From the NCBI GenBank assembly GCA_002914845.1, contig JXTC01000080.1, positions 568,474 through 632,473 on the forward strand: DNA of 64,000 bases, read 5' to 3'. Numbering within the stretch: the stretch's first letter is position 1; each line of letters opens with the position of its first letter. The stretch is from Trema orientale (taxonomy: Eukaryota > Streptophyta > Magnoliopsida > Rosales > Cannabaceae). Below, piece after piece: positions 1 through 11,545 of this stretch. The translations under genes and the position numbers were made by a program. The notes below the pieces were generated by a model that worked only from the letters and a program-made list of their open reading frames with translations, was not told the DNA's origin and did not search any database.

Positions 1-1614
1 TAAAATTCACATAATGAAACTGAGAGACTATAAAAGAAATTACGTTTAGGATTACTCCTCTTAAATGTAATCTTAGTCCTCGACGGTAAAAGTAGATCTA
101 AAATAAATGTTTGAGAGGCTTTATTCTTCACCTACGTCTATTCTTTTAATAATTTATTTCGGTTTTTTTGCCAACTTTTTTAATTTACTTTCTCGAGATA
201 TTATTATATTTTATATTAAGTGATTAGCTAGACAATAATTTAGTGGACGAAGGAGAAGCCACGAAAGAAGTACTATCAAGTATCAACTTTTGAGTAGTCA
301 AAATAGATCTAGTGCTAAGATTTTGATTCAATGTGCATGCAAAGTTGGGCTGTGGATTGTGTTTTTATTATCCACTAATTCTTTCTTTTTCAAGTTCTGT
401 CTCTTTCCATTATCTTTATCTTGTATATATGGTCCCATCCAATTTACTAGACATTCTTTTTTTTTTTTTTTCTCTTTCTCTTTATGCTAAGAACAATTAT
501 AAAAGACGGTTGAAACCATACAAATATTTTGCTCTCGAAATGTTGACTATCAAACACCAGTGGATGGCCCTGCTGCCTTTTCAATTTTCCTGGAAAATAA
601 GAAATTAATAGGCGTTACCAAATAGCTTACTGGTATATGATTTATGACCATATGTAGAAAAAGTCAAACTGAAAATAGCTTCAATAATATTATGATAAAC
701 TTTGTCTTTTCTGTTTGTTGCCTTTCTTTCTTCTTCTTCTTCTTTTTTTTTTTTTTTCTTTTTTTAACTATCGAAATCCAATGGAAATTAACTGGTTGAA
801 GCATAAATCTATGAAATTTTCTAGAATGCTGACTGTTAAGTAAACTTATTATTCCTTTTTGAAAAAAAAAAAAAAGTCTTTTTCTCTAATTAAAACCCAT
901 GTTGGTCGGCCAAGGTCACATGATCTCAAGTATATTTTCAATTATCACTTTGAATGGTCATGAGGCAATATGACATCATTTTCCACTAGTTCAAAAAATA
1001 GACCTATATACGAGGTACATCCTAAACAACCTTTCTTGGCTTGACCTGGGGTCAAACTGTACTGTTATCAGTGATAAAAGCCGGCACTCTGACAACGTAA
1101 ATAGTTGAGTATTAAATTTAATTACTAAAAGCGACAACTCATAAGTTCTATTAACGTACCCAAAAAGAAGTCATGGTTTGTGGTCCAAGGATTTTTTTTT
1201 TACTAGGTATAACGTAATCGTGGTTTGTGGTCGAAAAAACTCTTGAACCTGATATAATTTAGTTTTGAAAGCAATATGTCTGTACTTTATAATTTGGCCA
1301 TCCACGTGATCAGTTGCACAATTGAAATTAGTAATTAATCATATATTCATGAGTACCGCAAATTTAAAGCAGGTATATGAAATAGTATCCTACCAATTTT
1401 AATTAGAAATTTCAGTAAATATTTCCTTATGATAAAACTCTGATGCATATGTATGTGTTAAATGTTTCTTAAATATTGTCAAATTNCCTCCTAAACCACT
1501 TGTTTATTCATCTCTTTGTATTATTTTCGTATCCACTAATTAATTTTGACTTAATTAGTTGAGTTATTAATTTACCAGGTGACCTCTAATTAAGTTTTTT
1601 TTTTTTTTTTTCAG
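1..1614. other. Non-coding AT-rich DNA, probably intron 1 of the NPF gene
   Basis: No exon could be found here. The first recognisable exon (from 1615) opens in the middle of a codon after a long polypyrimidine tract and CAG, so a coding exon must lie upstream. Nothing resembling an NPF N-terminus is readable in 1-1614, so exon 1 is probably left of the window and this is intron sequence. It contains poly-pyrimidine runs (for example around 721-765), poly-A near 862-875 and one undetermined base at 1486. Confidence 0.6.
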
Positions 1615-4600
1615 CAATCGAGTTCAGTGAGAGGCTGAGTTACTTTGGGATAGCCACAAGCTTAATCATATACTTAACCAAAGTAATACATGAAGACCTA
1701 AAGACAGCAGCAAAAAGTGTCAACTACTGGTCCGGTGTTACCACATTGATGCCATTGCTTGGAGGATTCATAGCCGATTCTTATTTGGGTCGCTTCTCTA
1801 CGGTTTTTGCTTCCACCATCATCTATCTTATGGTAATTAATGTCACATAAGTTGAGGTCCCTTATAGTCGTATTTGGTTTTTAATTTTAGCTCAAAGTTT
1901 TTGTTACTAGCACTCAGACATAGGACAATTTAAAAGTTCGATTATAACATAATGATAGCAACTTAAGCTAATAGCCAACAAATAATGATCGAGGCGCCCA
2001 TAGTACCAGTTAAGAGTCGGCCCGCAAAAATGGGTTGGGCTAGGATAAGGCGGTAGTATCCATTTAAACATGCCCACCCCTTTAAAGTTGCATGCTGGGC
2101 CTCGATAGCCAGTTTGGGACAGAGAAAATGACGTAGATAGGCTAACTTGGGCCAAAATGATTTTTTTTTTTTTTAAGCATTTTTTAAAACAATCTAGAAT
2201 GTCAAGGACTTCTTCACCATAGGTCAAGTGTTTCTAGACTATGAAAAAAACTATTATGTATGATTTTTTTTCTTAGTTTTTAACCATACTTCAAAACTTC
2301 TTTGACACTTCTAAAAATGTCATTTTTGAAAAAATACACACAAAAAAAAAATCATTTTAACCCATGGGAGATCGTACATTCGTACTGGCCAGCTTGACCC
2401 ATTTCATATCAGAACCAAGTTCAAGTTGATACTCATCTTTTATACAGATGCACTTCATAAGACAAAATTTGCAATCTCATTTTTAGCCGCCTTTTATTAA
2501 ATAATAATAATAGTAATAATAATAATATGTATTTAGGTACACCAAATCTTATTTACTTTGGAAAAATATACTTCCAGGGATTGCTTCTCCTGACCATGTC
2601 ATGGTTCATACCTAGCCTAAAGGCTTGTGACCACGGTGAAACGTGCCAAGAACCTAGGAAAATCCATGAAGTAATATTCTTCCTAGCCATATACCTACTA
2701 TCCATCGGAACCGGAGGCCATAAACCGGCTTTGGAGAGCTTCGGAGCTGACCAATTCGACGAAGAAAACCCGAAAGAGAGAAAACAAAAGATGTCATACT
2801 TCAATTGGTGGAACTTTGGCCTTTGCTCTGGACTCCTCATTGGTGTGACTGTGATCGTGTATTTGCAAGATCGTGTGAGTTGGGGGGTTGCTGATATTGT
2901 CCTCACAATGGTTATGGCTATTTCTTTGGTCATATTCATCGTTGGGAGGCCGGTTTACCGCTACCGGAGGCCGGTCGGGAGCCCTTTAACGCCAATGTTG
3001 CAAGTTCTCGTGGCGGCCATTCGAAAGAGGAAACTTCCTTACCCTTCCAATCCTGCTTATCACTTGTATGAGGCCCCCAAGTTTGAGAAGTCCCAAGGCA
3101 GGCTTTTGTGCCACACCAAGAAGCTCAAGTAAGCTACCATTAATTACCCTAGTCTTGGACACATATGGAAGTACATAACTAATTCAAACATATTACCCAA
3201 AAAAAAAAAAACAAATTCAAACATATTTAGTATGCAAATAGTACATGTGTTGAGCAATTTATTCATGCACACAAATGCAAAACCAAATAATTGAGAAATA
3301 TCAATCTGAACTTTATAGATAAATTTTGTAACATGGTCCAAGAAAATTCGAAAAAAAAAAACAAAGAAACAAAGGCCGTAATTTTATCCACTATACATTA
3401 TAATTGTTGGATAGATAAATTACCACTTAAATATTTTTTAGACACAATGTGTATCTATATAATCAGGTAAATATGATCGTTCATCACGTAGATCTCAAGA
3501 ATGGGACTCGTTTCTTCATCATCAGGATTAAAAAAAGAGCAATACTATGGGGCACCAGTGGTGTCCAGCACCACAGTGACATGTCTGTTTATTACTGGAT
3601 GATTTAATTAACAAATTGGGACCCACTTAAATTATAATTATGATTAACCAGTGACAAACTGACACATCACTGTGGTGCCCTGCCCAGGTGCCCTATAGCA
3701 TTATTCTTAAAAAAAAAAAAAAAAGAGACTCGTGTCGCTATGGGACCCACACTGGTGACTAACACTATAGTAGTTATATCTTATTACTATTTTTATGGTT
3801 ATAGCGACCCGCACCGGTGACTACCAATATAATAGTTATCTTATTACTATTTTTATGGTTGTGTTTATTAAGTTAGTTGAATGGCATAATTAATTTTTGA
3901 TCGGCCATTTCAGATTTTTGGACAAAGCAGCTATCATAGAAGACATAGGAAACTCGGCCGAGAAAGAAAATCCATGGAGACTGGCGACGGTGACGAAGGT
4001 GGAGGAGATGAAGCTCGTTCTCAACATGATTCCCATTTGGGTAGCCACTTTGCCATTTGGGATTTCCATTGCTCAATCCTCCACCTTCTTCATCAAACAA
4101 GGCGTCACCCTGAATAGAAAGATCGCCAATGGCTTCGAGGTCCCTCCTGCTTCGATTTACGCCCTCGCCGCCATCGGAATGATAGTCTCCGTCACCCTCT
4201 ACGAGAAGCTTCTCGTCCCGTTTCTCAGAAGGATGACGGGAAACGAACGAGGAATCAACATCCTCCAGAGGATCGGGATTGGAATGTTCTTTTCGATAGT
4301 CACAATGGTGGTTGCGGCCCTGGTCGAGAGAAAACGCCTCGAAAATGTTCGACAAAATGCCGCAACGAATGTTTCGGAGCCGATGAGTGTCTTCTGGTTG
4401 GCGCCGCAGTTTCTGATTGTTGGTTTCGGAGATGGGTTCGCGTTGGTGGGCTTGCAGGAGTACTTTTACGACCAAGTTCCCGACTCGATGCGAAGCTTGG
4501 GGATTGCGTTTTACCTGAGTGTGATCGGGGCGGCGAATTTCCTCAGCAGCCTTCTGATAACGGTCGTCGACCACGTGACTGGAAAAAGCGGGAAGAGTTG

Positions 4601-4787
4601 GTTTGGAAAGGACCTGAACGGCAGCCGGTTGGACAAGTTCTATTGGCTGCTTGCCGCCATGGTCGGGGTGAACTTGTGCTTCTACGTGCTTTTGGCTCGG
4701 CGTTACTCTTACAAGAATGTGCAAAAGTTTGCCGTGGCTGATTGCTATGAAGGTGATCATGATGATCACGCAAGCTCCATGGCTTGA
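1615..4787 (+). CDS. NPF5.6: NRT1/PTR family transporter, NPF5.6/5.7-like (5' partial)
   Basis: Proton-coupled major facilitator of the plant NRT1/PTR family, expected in a membrane; the substrate (nitrate, peptide, hormone or other) cannot be told from sequence. Visible exons are 1615-1832, 2578-3128 and 3914-4787, stop TGA at 4785. Junctions are GT-AG and in phase: ATG|GGA at the first, and a split Lys codon AA|A at the second. Exon 2 carries the family's proton-coupling motif ExxER (EFSER) followed by LSYFG; exon 3 has GTGGHKP and SFGADQFD; exon 4 opens with FLDKAA and encodes the second six-helix half. Some 547 residues are visible, so only a short N-terminal exon is missing, off the left edge. 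The wording of exons 2-3 matches Arabidopsis NPF5.6/NPF5.7 as I remember them, and the neighbouring GLOX and carrier genes support that assignment. Intron 2 holds a family-A repeat; intron 3 a MITE and a tandem duplication. The gene is convergent with the GLOX gene. Confidence 0.9.
2125..2372. repeat. Family-A short inverted-repeat element (copy 1)
   Basis: It starts near GTAGATAGGCTAACTTGGGC and ends with a poly-A stretch followed by ATCATTTTAACCCATG. Related sequence occurs at 44056-44226 and, interrupted, at about 18455-19070. All share a 5' end reading roughly CTAATTTGGGCCAAAATGA, a 3' end with its reverse complement and an AT-rich core. The outer boundaries are approximate and no target duplication was established. 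It sits in the NPF intron. Confidence 0.55.
3538..3711. mobile_element. MITE with terminal inverted repeats of about 55 bp
   Basis: The left end (ACTATGGGGCACCAGTGGTG) and the reverse complement of the right end (GCTATAGGGCACCTGGGCAG) continue as matching sequence through CACCACAGTGA and TGTC.GTTT, giving nearly fully inverted-repeat arms around a short AT-rich core. No coding capacity. A diverged relative lies at 33710-33897. It lies in the last intron of the NPF gene. Confidence 0.75.
3735..3860. repeat. Tandem duplication, two units of about 62 bp
   Basis: Two imperfect direct copies, about 3735-3800 and 3801-3860. Each has a GACCC.CAC.GGTGACTA head and ends in TTATTACTATTTTTATGGTT. Located in the last intron of the NPF gene just before its acceptor. 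Confidence 0.7.
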
Positions 4788-5928
4788 AATTGGTCTTTAT
4801 ATATAGTGTATGGATAGTTTACAGTGTCATATCATTAAGTTTTTTAAAGGCATTTTAGAAGAAAAATCAAGTGATCGAATTCCATATTTAGTGTTGTATG
4901 TGGTAGAAAACCATGTCTTGTATTTGTAAATTTAGTGTGCATTTGATCGGTATTAGATGACTTTTGGTCATTTTCTCTTAGTCGAAGCATGTCGCCTGGT
5001 GTATGCATGAACTAGTTGCTACATTACTAGCACATCCATGGAACCTACCACTAGAAAGTCCAATATACAAAGCTTGGTATTAATTATCTAGTTTATTCAA
5101 TTATAGAGTCCTAAATCTAAAGAGCTTGTTAGTTAAAGTGGTCCTTTCCACTTTGTGGGTTCCAATTTATCATAGAACTATTTCCAATTTCCCATATTTT
5201 AACAAAGTGATTGGCACTCTTTAATTAGCACGTATTTCCTTGCAATTTAGATTTCCATAGGGATTTACTAAAGTAAAGAGCCTTAAAGGAAACTTTCTCA
5301 TTTAATTGAAAGAGAAAGTTTTGATGCACTTTTTCTCTAATCGATTGGTGTCTATCCCCCACATTGAGAAAGACCCTTTGTTTTTGCCTTAAGCAATTTT
5401 TGGGAGACAATGACATTGGAAACCACTACCCAACACAATATTCTATCTCTTTTGCTTTATTGCCTCTGCTTATGGACCAATTACTATTGCTCTCATACAC
5501 TGAATTCTATTCGCAATTTTAAATCATAACTTATCCCAAGAGATTGATACAGTATGTGAACCAGCCAGTTATATCCACTTGACATTTTTTTATACAATAG
5601 TTTTAATCAAAAGTAGTAATAACTTATAAATGAACCCTAGAACCTACGCCCACATTGCAGATGCGATTATTGCAGCTTGGAGGTTAAGTGAACTCACTTG
5701 AAACAAATTTTGACAAGGGAAGCTTTGAATTGAGTATCACTTTAAATGTGTCAATTCAAATACTTGATTAATCAACACATAATAATCAGGCAATTGTCTT
5801 TATCAAACTTGTGCCATTTCAATTCCATAAGATTTCAATATACCTCTTTCATATATCAACAGTTACAGAGTTGGATTTCATTTGTGAGTCTGTGACGACT
5901 TAATGGAATTTATAAATTTAAACTAAAA
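4788..5928. other. Convergent intergenic region between the NPF and GLOX genes
   Basis: About 1.1 kb between two stop codons facing each other, so it must hold both 3' UTRs. No ORF, repeat or RNA gene is evident. Confidence 0.6.
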
Positions 5929-7563
5929 TTAAGAAACAAGATGTATCCAGCGTGCGACACTTGGCACGCCCTGATTGACCGCGAAAGCCATGTAATAACC
6001 CGGCGGCGCAACTTTGCCATTGGGAGGCGCCGTACAGCTGATCTTATACCGGCCGTCTCCGGCGGGAGCGGTGGGCGCAACGGCTAGTTTGACCAGCCGT
6101 TGACCTTGCGAAAACGAGTGAGTAGCGAAGGGCGCGCTCCCCAGATTCACCTCCACAATCCCAACAACGGGCAACGTAACCGAAACCACCACATCAAAAG
6201 CCTCGCCATAACGTACCGTCTCCGGAATCCCCTCAATTACGGGTCGGATATTCGCCCGATCCGGACTCAAGTACTCGGGCGAAAACGCTTCGATCCGCAA
6301 CTCGGTCGGATACTCCGCTTCGAACTTGTAAAAGTAATGCGGGTTACTGCCCGCAATCAGGACCCGCCCGTCCGGTAACAAGTTGGCCGTGGAGTGGTAC
6401 ATCCTCGGCACCGTACCCGGGTTCAAAGTCATGAACCGCAACCCGACTGGCTGATCGGGTCGGTAAAGAAGCGGGTACAAGCACGGGTTCGAACCCATTT
6501 CAAACCCTTGAGTTCCAGCCTGAGCCCCATTGATAACCAAAACGTCCCCAGTCGGAAGCATAACCATGTCCCCCATGATCCGCCCGAACGGCATGTCCTC
6601 CATCTCCCAAACCGGGTCGGGCCGGGTCGCCACGATCCGGCCGCAGCTCCCGTGCGCCGGCGTGTCCGTGCTCCTCTCTATGAACGCGCCGTACTGGGCC
6701 CCGCCGCACACGACGATCACGGCCGTCGAGTAGTCCCCATCGAGGGCGAGCATCGCGGAAGACCCGGCCGACGGGTAGTTCCTGGGGCCGCCATCCAACG
6801 GCGGATATTGCATCACGATCTTGCTGGCCACGTGGTCGAACGACACCGCTCTGTCGTTCGCGAAGATGAAGAGATACCCATTCGGGAGGAGGTGGACGTA
6901 CGGGTACAGGTTGTCCATCTGGCGGTCCTCGGCCTCCGCCAGAAACGGGAGCGAAACGGCGCCGCCTCTTCTGGGCGGGTAGTACTCGACGGTGTTGGCA
7001 GCCCTGCCCCCGACGACGACGACGGAGCCGTCGGGGAGGATCTGGTTGGTCGAGTACCACCTCCCCTCGGCCAATGCGACGTCGTCGAGCTCGACCCAGT
7101 CGCACGACCCGCTCGGGTCGCAGGGCTCGAACTTCCGGATCTTCCGGAGCCCGTCCAGGTCGCCGCCGGTGTGGAGGAGCGTGCCGTCGGGGAGGAACTG
7201 GCCCGACGAGCACCACGTGTCGGTGAGGATGGTGAGGGGTCGGATTCGGTAGGTGGCGAGGTCGAGTAGCACGGAGTGGGCGTAGCAGTCGTGCTTCAGG
7301 ACGACGTCGTAACGGTCGTTGCGGCAGTGGCCCTTCCGGAGCATCTTCCGGGTGGGCCCGATGTTGGTCCGGTCGAGGAGGACCACGGTGTTGAACCGGG
7401 TCACGGCGGTGTGCATCGAGGCTATCCCCGCGTTCTCCACCACCACGTCCCACGTGCCGGGGAGCTGCGCACGTGCGAGGACGAAGAAGAGAAAGGGGAA
7501 GGGGAGAAGAAGAAGCCAGCGTCGGAAAGTAGTAGCAGTAGAACTAGAAGGAGCAGCCGCCAT
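5929..7563 (-). CDS. GLOX: Galactose oxidase-like / aldehyde oxidase GLOX, secreted
   Basis: Single-exon gene of 544 aa. It belongs to the glyoxal-oxidase family of copper-radical enzymes that oxidise aldehydes or primary alcohols to give H2O2 outside the cell; plant members are linked to cell-wall and pollen/tapetum functions. Residues 1-32 form a signal peptide: Arg14-Arg15, a Leu/Phe core, then ARA before Gln33. The glyoxal-oxidase N-terminal beta-propeller domain covers about 45-290, and the C-terminal DUF1929 Ig-like domain about 435-542. Active-site residues appear in the expected contexts: Cys118 (TWCSSGQ, the Cys of the Tyr-Cys cofactor), Tyr194 or 195 (TVEYYPP), Tyr389-His390 (RMYHSTANLLPDGR) and His482 (THSFSQGQR). 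All copper ligands thus seem present, so catalysis is plausible. The start ATG has a good plant context (CCCATGG). The exon is far more GC-rich than its surroundings, as usual for this intronless family. In Arabidopsis a GLOX-related gene also adjoins NPF5.7, as I recall. Confidence 0.93.
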   Translation of the reverse strand: MAAAPSSSTATTFRRWLLLLPFPFLFFVLARAQLPGTWDVVVENAGIASMHTAVTRFNTVVLLDRTNIGPTRKMLRKGHCRNDRYDVVLKHDCYAHSVLLDLATYRIRPLTILTDTWCSSGQFLPDGTLLHTGGDLDGLRKIRKFEPCDPSGSCDWVELDDVALAEGRWYSTNQILPDGSVVVVGGRAANTVEYYPPRRGGAVSLPFLAEAEDRQMDNLYPYVHLLPNGYLFIFANDRAVSFDHVASKIVMQYPPLDGGPRNYPSAGSSAMLALDGDYSTAVIVVCGGAQYGAFIERSTDTPAHGSCGRIVATRPDPVWEMEDMPFGRIMGDMVMLPTGDVLVINGAQAGTQGFEMGSNPCLYPLLYRPDQPVGLRFMTLNPGTVPRMYHSTANLLPDGRVLIAGSNPHYFYKFEAEYPTELRIEAFSPEYLSPDRANIRPVIEGIPETVRYGEAFDVVVSVTLPVVGIVEVNLGSAPFATHSFSQGQRLVKLAVAPTAPAGDGRYKISCTAPPNGKVAPPGYYMAFAVNQGVPSVARWIHLVS

Positions 7564-7864
7564 GGGAGAAGGTAGCGAGAAAAATGGTAAGCTAAGCTTG
7601 GCTTCTACTTTAAGAACCTTGGCTTTTAAAGGAGGGTTTCGTCGGGTGTTGTAAGGTGCATGGTAGAGTCAAACACTATCAAGTCAAAATTAGAGACTGT
7701 TAAAATTTAACTTTATTGTTAGTGGGTCCCATAAAAAGTGAGCTGGGGCCGTTTTAGGTTGCCACGATGGTCTTGGGCTATTGATGGTGGGGGCCATTTT
7801 TCTACTGAGGGTGACGTGAATGGAAAGCGAGTCGTTTTTGGAATCGAAGCGGCGGTGGGACCAC

Positions 7865-7870
7865 CACGTG
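7865..7870. promoter_or_regulatory. G-box (CACGTG) upstream of the GLOX gene
   Basis: Palindromic CACGTG about 300 bp upstream of the GLOX start codon (the gene runs leftward). G-boxes bind bHLH and bZIP factors. Position is favourable, but a 6-bp match alone is weak evidence of use. Confidence 0.3.
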
Positions 7871-9242
7871 ATGTATTGGGCTTGCAATTGCATGATTCCA
7901 TTTTTTTCTAATGGGACCAAAAGTGTCCGCCGACAGCTACAAAAACGAGCCTTTCAGCCTCTTTAATAAACTCTCTACTAGAAGACTGTACTAGACCGGA
8001 GTATAGAGCAGAGTAACTAACGTACAAGTACAACTTGGTGGTGTAATTTATGCACTATGGAACAAAATAATGTAAGCTATGTATCATAATGCTCCAACTT
8101 ATATGTACTATTAATGGAGTAACTTATGGGAAAAATCTTTATCTTGTGTGTATGAATTATTATGTATGGACAATATTAGTGGCCATGAAAACTGAAAAGA
8201 AGTTTCTCTAATGTCCCCATAGCATATTGTCGCCATTGGTGTCCCTGAAATGAAAACCCACTTGATCAATAGTATAATTTTTTTAGGGTATAGAAAAGTA
8301 CTTTATTGGTTCTGGTCATGTTTGTTAAGACTCAGATTTTAGTTAATTTTGCAAAGTAGCATACTACTAATCTCTGAGATTTTGAAATCATATGCTACGA
8401 GTCTACGGTTATGTTTTCTACCCTATAAACACTTAGTTCCGATATGATCTTGTATCGAATGAATATATCTTAATATTTCTTCACATTTTAAAACTCTCAA
8501 TTTCTCTTGCTTCTTATATAACATTCTGCTACAAAATTTAAGAAAATATTTGAAAAATGTTGTATATATAAATAATTCGAATGTATATATTTCTATGTAT
8601 CAACACACGTACATACATATATACAATAACAAAAAAAATACTAAAATAAAACTTTTTTAATAATTTAATGATCAAAATGACACAATTTAAAGTTTAAAAT
8701 GTAAAATGATACTTTTACCAACCGGCTATTTATCCTTATAGATATAAATCACATGGGAGAAGGCTATTAACCCTTGAAAGAAAGGACATCAATCACTCTT
8801 TAATAAGAGATAAGGGGCATAGGGTCCCTCTGAGACGTCTCTTAGTTATAGATATTTTTTTTAGTACATACACGCAGGAGTCCAAACCAATTTTTGACAA
8901 TAAGTAACTAATCCAAATAAAGGATTATAACTATCAATAAATTTTCAGTGGCCTTTGTTTGACGAGGTATTACTAAATTTCTAGGTAAATACTTCAGGAT
9001 TATTTATTTTTTATTGTATTTGTAGGTATTTCTTTTCGCTGTGTTCGGTTCTGCAGTCTGTTATAATTAATTTGATGTTTTAAATAAATAATTATTGATG
9101 TTATATTATGTATTCTTTATTTGAGAAGTCTCATTGTATTAAACTGCCATGAACTCCTTTTTCTTTTATTGAATCATGCATCAACCATGATTTTTTCTAA
9201 TAATTAGCGGTAAATTATTTTTTATATGTAACCAGTTAATAT
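7871..9242. other. AT-rich intergenic DNA
   Basis: No coding sequence or clear repeat was identified. 7564-7870 is the probable GLOX promoter and leader; no convincing TATA box was picked. Confidence 0.5.
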
Positions 9243-9776
9243 TAGGGGTGCACGTCGGGTCAGGTATCGGGCATTCGGGTATTCGATTTTGGGTATATAA
9301 AAATAAGCAATCGGAACCGAACTGACACAATCGGGTATTCGGGTTTCGGGTTAGTCGGATAAATCGGGTATTCAGGCGGGTCTAGTTTTATGAAAGCATA
9401 AAACTTTTTTCCCTTTTTTTTTACCACATAATAAATAATTTTGATTTTTTTCTCATTTTATGCATAATTAGCTATTTTTACAATACATACAATCTCATAA
9501 ACATTGAAATATAAAAGAAAAAAAAAAAAAAGCAAAGAGAAATAAATTATTAAATAATTAATTTTAAGATTTTTTTTAAAAATAATAATAGCGAGTTCAG
9601 GTCGGATTCGAGTATTGAACTCCTCAAAATGTGTACCGATATCCGAACTGAAAACCCTTCGATTCGGTCGATTTTTACCCAAAAATTCGGGTACACTTGT
9701 TTGAACCCAAAATTTCAGGTCGGATCAGGCGGGTGTCTCGGGTCGGATTGAGTTTTTTGTATTTTTGTGCACCCTA
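9243..9776. mobile_element. Non-autonomous hAT-like element with 8-bp target duplication
   Basis: It starts TAGGGGTGCAC and ends GTGCACCCTA, i.e. terminal inverted repeats of about 10-11 bp. The 8 bp before (GTTAATAT) and after (GTTGACAT) match at 6 of 8 positions, the duplication size of hAT transposons. Both subterminal regions are full of short CGGGT/ATTCGGGT and GGTCGGAT motifs in opposite orientations, the kind of repeated subterminal sites hAT transposases bind. The core is AT-rich and does not encode a transposase. Confidence 0.8.
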
Positions 9777-9798
9777 GTTGACATTTTTCAAATATATT

Positions 9799-10028
9799 AT
9801 TTTCTCTCTTCTAATGAAAAAAAAAAATGTAAAAGCCTCGACAACCAAGAAGGGAACTTCTCTGCACATAATATATAGCAGAATAAAATATATTACTCCA
9901 TCTTCCAACTGGATTTTCTCTCTTCTAATGAAAAAAAAAATGTAAAAGCCTCGACAACCAAGAAGGGAACTTCTCTGCACATAATATATAGCAGAGTAAA
10001 ATATAGTACTCCCATCTTCCAACTGGAT
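9799..10028. repeat. Tandem duplication, two 114-115 bp units
   Basis: Two nearly identical direct copies (9799-9912 and 9913-10028) beginning ATTTTCTCTCTTCTAATG and ending CATCTTCCAACTGGAT. They differ by only a few bases and one indel, so the duplication is recent. It starts about 20 bp beyond the hAT-like element. An open frame on the minus strand merely reads the duplication twice. Confidence 0.9.
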
Positions 10029-11545
10029 CCAAATAATACAGATCATTGGTTTTGCTCACGTGAAATGATTAAGCAAATTCATACATAAAATATTTGTTTC
10101 ATTAATTAATACATAAAGTTAAGGACAGCATCATATATCTATGGTTGAGCTTTTGTATGAATCGTGGAATCAAAGCGAAAAATAAGATAAAGAAATTGAG
10201 AAAGAAAGAAAGAAAGAGACAGAGAAGAGAAGCTTTATAATTTGCTTTGACAACAGCAGTAGCAGTGCCAGTGAGTATCTTAAACTAATAAAGAAACAAA
10301 AAGTTAATTGTTTCAAAACAAATAAACTAATAAACAAACAAAAGTTGGTTATGCTGGAATCGAATTTTTAAAATTGTCCCAAAAGTGGCAGACTTTTGAG
10401 CTTTCTGGAAACTTTGTTTAATAATTAAATCTATATCTTCACCAAAAAGACACATGAAAGTTTAATTTTATATTTCGCTGTAAGCAAGGATAATGTTATA
10501 TGATTGTTCATATGGGAATATGTCATTATAAAGTGTTAAAACTTAGCTCCTACGAGATATTATGTAATCTACTATTTGACTTACGAATACGTGCCCATAT
10601 ATTATAGAACCTTCTTTATTAAGAAAAATAAATATGCTGTTATTAGATAATTATAGATCAATAGAGACAAGAACCTATTACAATAACAAATTCAATTGGT
10701 CGTATAAGAAATTGTGCCAACCAATGAGCTCATGCTTTACTCCATAAACTGCCTAACTAAATCAATTGTAATTACATATATTTCACGTACGTACGTATAA
10801 ACCATGACAAAAAGGAAAAACGAAAATAATCGCCAAATTCTAAATAATGAGCAGAAAAAGGGAGAAAAAATTGCGAAATCTGTCACTTAATTAGTTTTTT
10901 ATTAAAAAAAAAGGTGTGAAGGCTCCACGTAGCAACACGTGGATTGATTTTCCACCTCAAAAAAACAAAAACAAAAAATCGAATTGCCTGATGCTGTAAT
11001 ATAGACTGGACAAATAATTAACGTAAAATAAATAGGAAGAAAGATCCAGAAAGGAATATGTAGTTGAAAACAAAAAAATATATAAATAATAGATAAAAGG
11101 ACAACATGATACTGTTCGAAATGCTTCGACGTGCCAAGTCTTGATCCGAACTTGCACGGTTGGAACTTTTCTATGGTCTATAGAAAGGCCCATTAAATAA
11201 CGTTGATTTTTATTTTAAGGTTACAATGTTGAGCTACCTAATCTCTTACTACGTGAGATTATACATAAGTACTGAAGTGCTGATCATTCTTGCAGTTCTC
11301 CGGTAAAAGATTTTTAAAAAAACCTACATTGACGCTGGAAATTCCATTGTTAAATAATCGAACACAGTATTTTGGAAGAAGCATTCATGCAATGGACCAA
11401 GTGCTTATGATTGAAGCAGCAAAAACACCTTACGTACTGACAATATGGCACCTTCTTTTCAATTTATTTTGGGGTCTGGAAAAAGGTAATAAGTTGTTGC
11501 ATCTATTTTCGCTATTTACCAAATTTTGCAAAAACATGAAATAAA
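10029..11545. other. AT-rich intergenic DNA without a recognised gene
   Basis: It contains a purine microsatellite (AAAG/GA-rich, about 10195-10232) and a (CGTA)n patch near 10785-10797. No coding or mobile sequence is recognised. Confidence 0.5.

Noticed and set aside
3873..4769. 298-codon minus frame opposite the last NPF exon
   Set aside because: Antisense shadow; the plus strand carries conserved NPF motifs and good splice junctions.
6394..7575. Long open frames on both strands within the GLOX gene
   Set aside because: GC-rich coding DNA leaves other frames open; only the 544-codon minus frame has the oxidase motifs.
9774..10046. 90-codon minus frame with an internal repeat
   Set aside because: It merely reads through the 114-bp tandem duplication twice.
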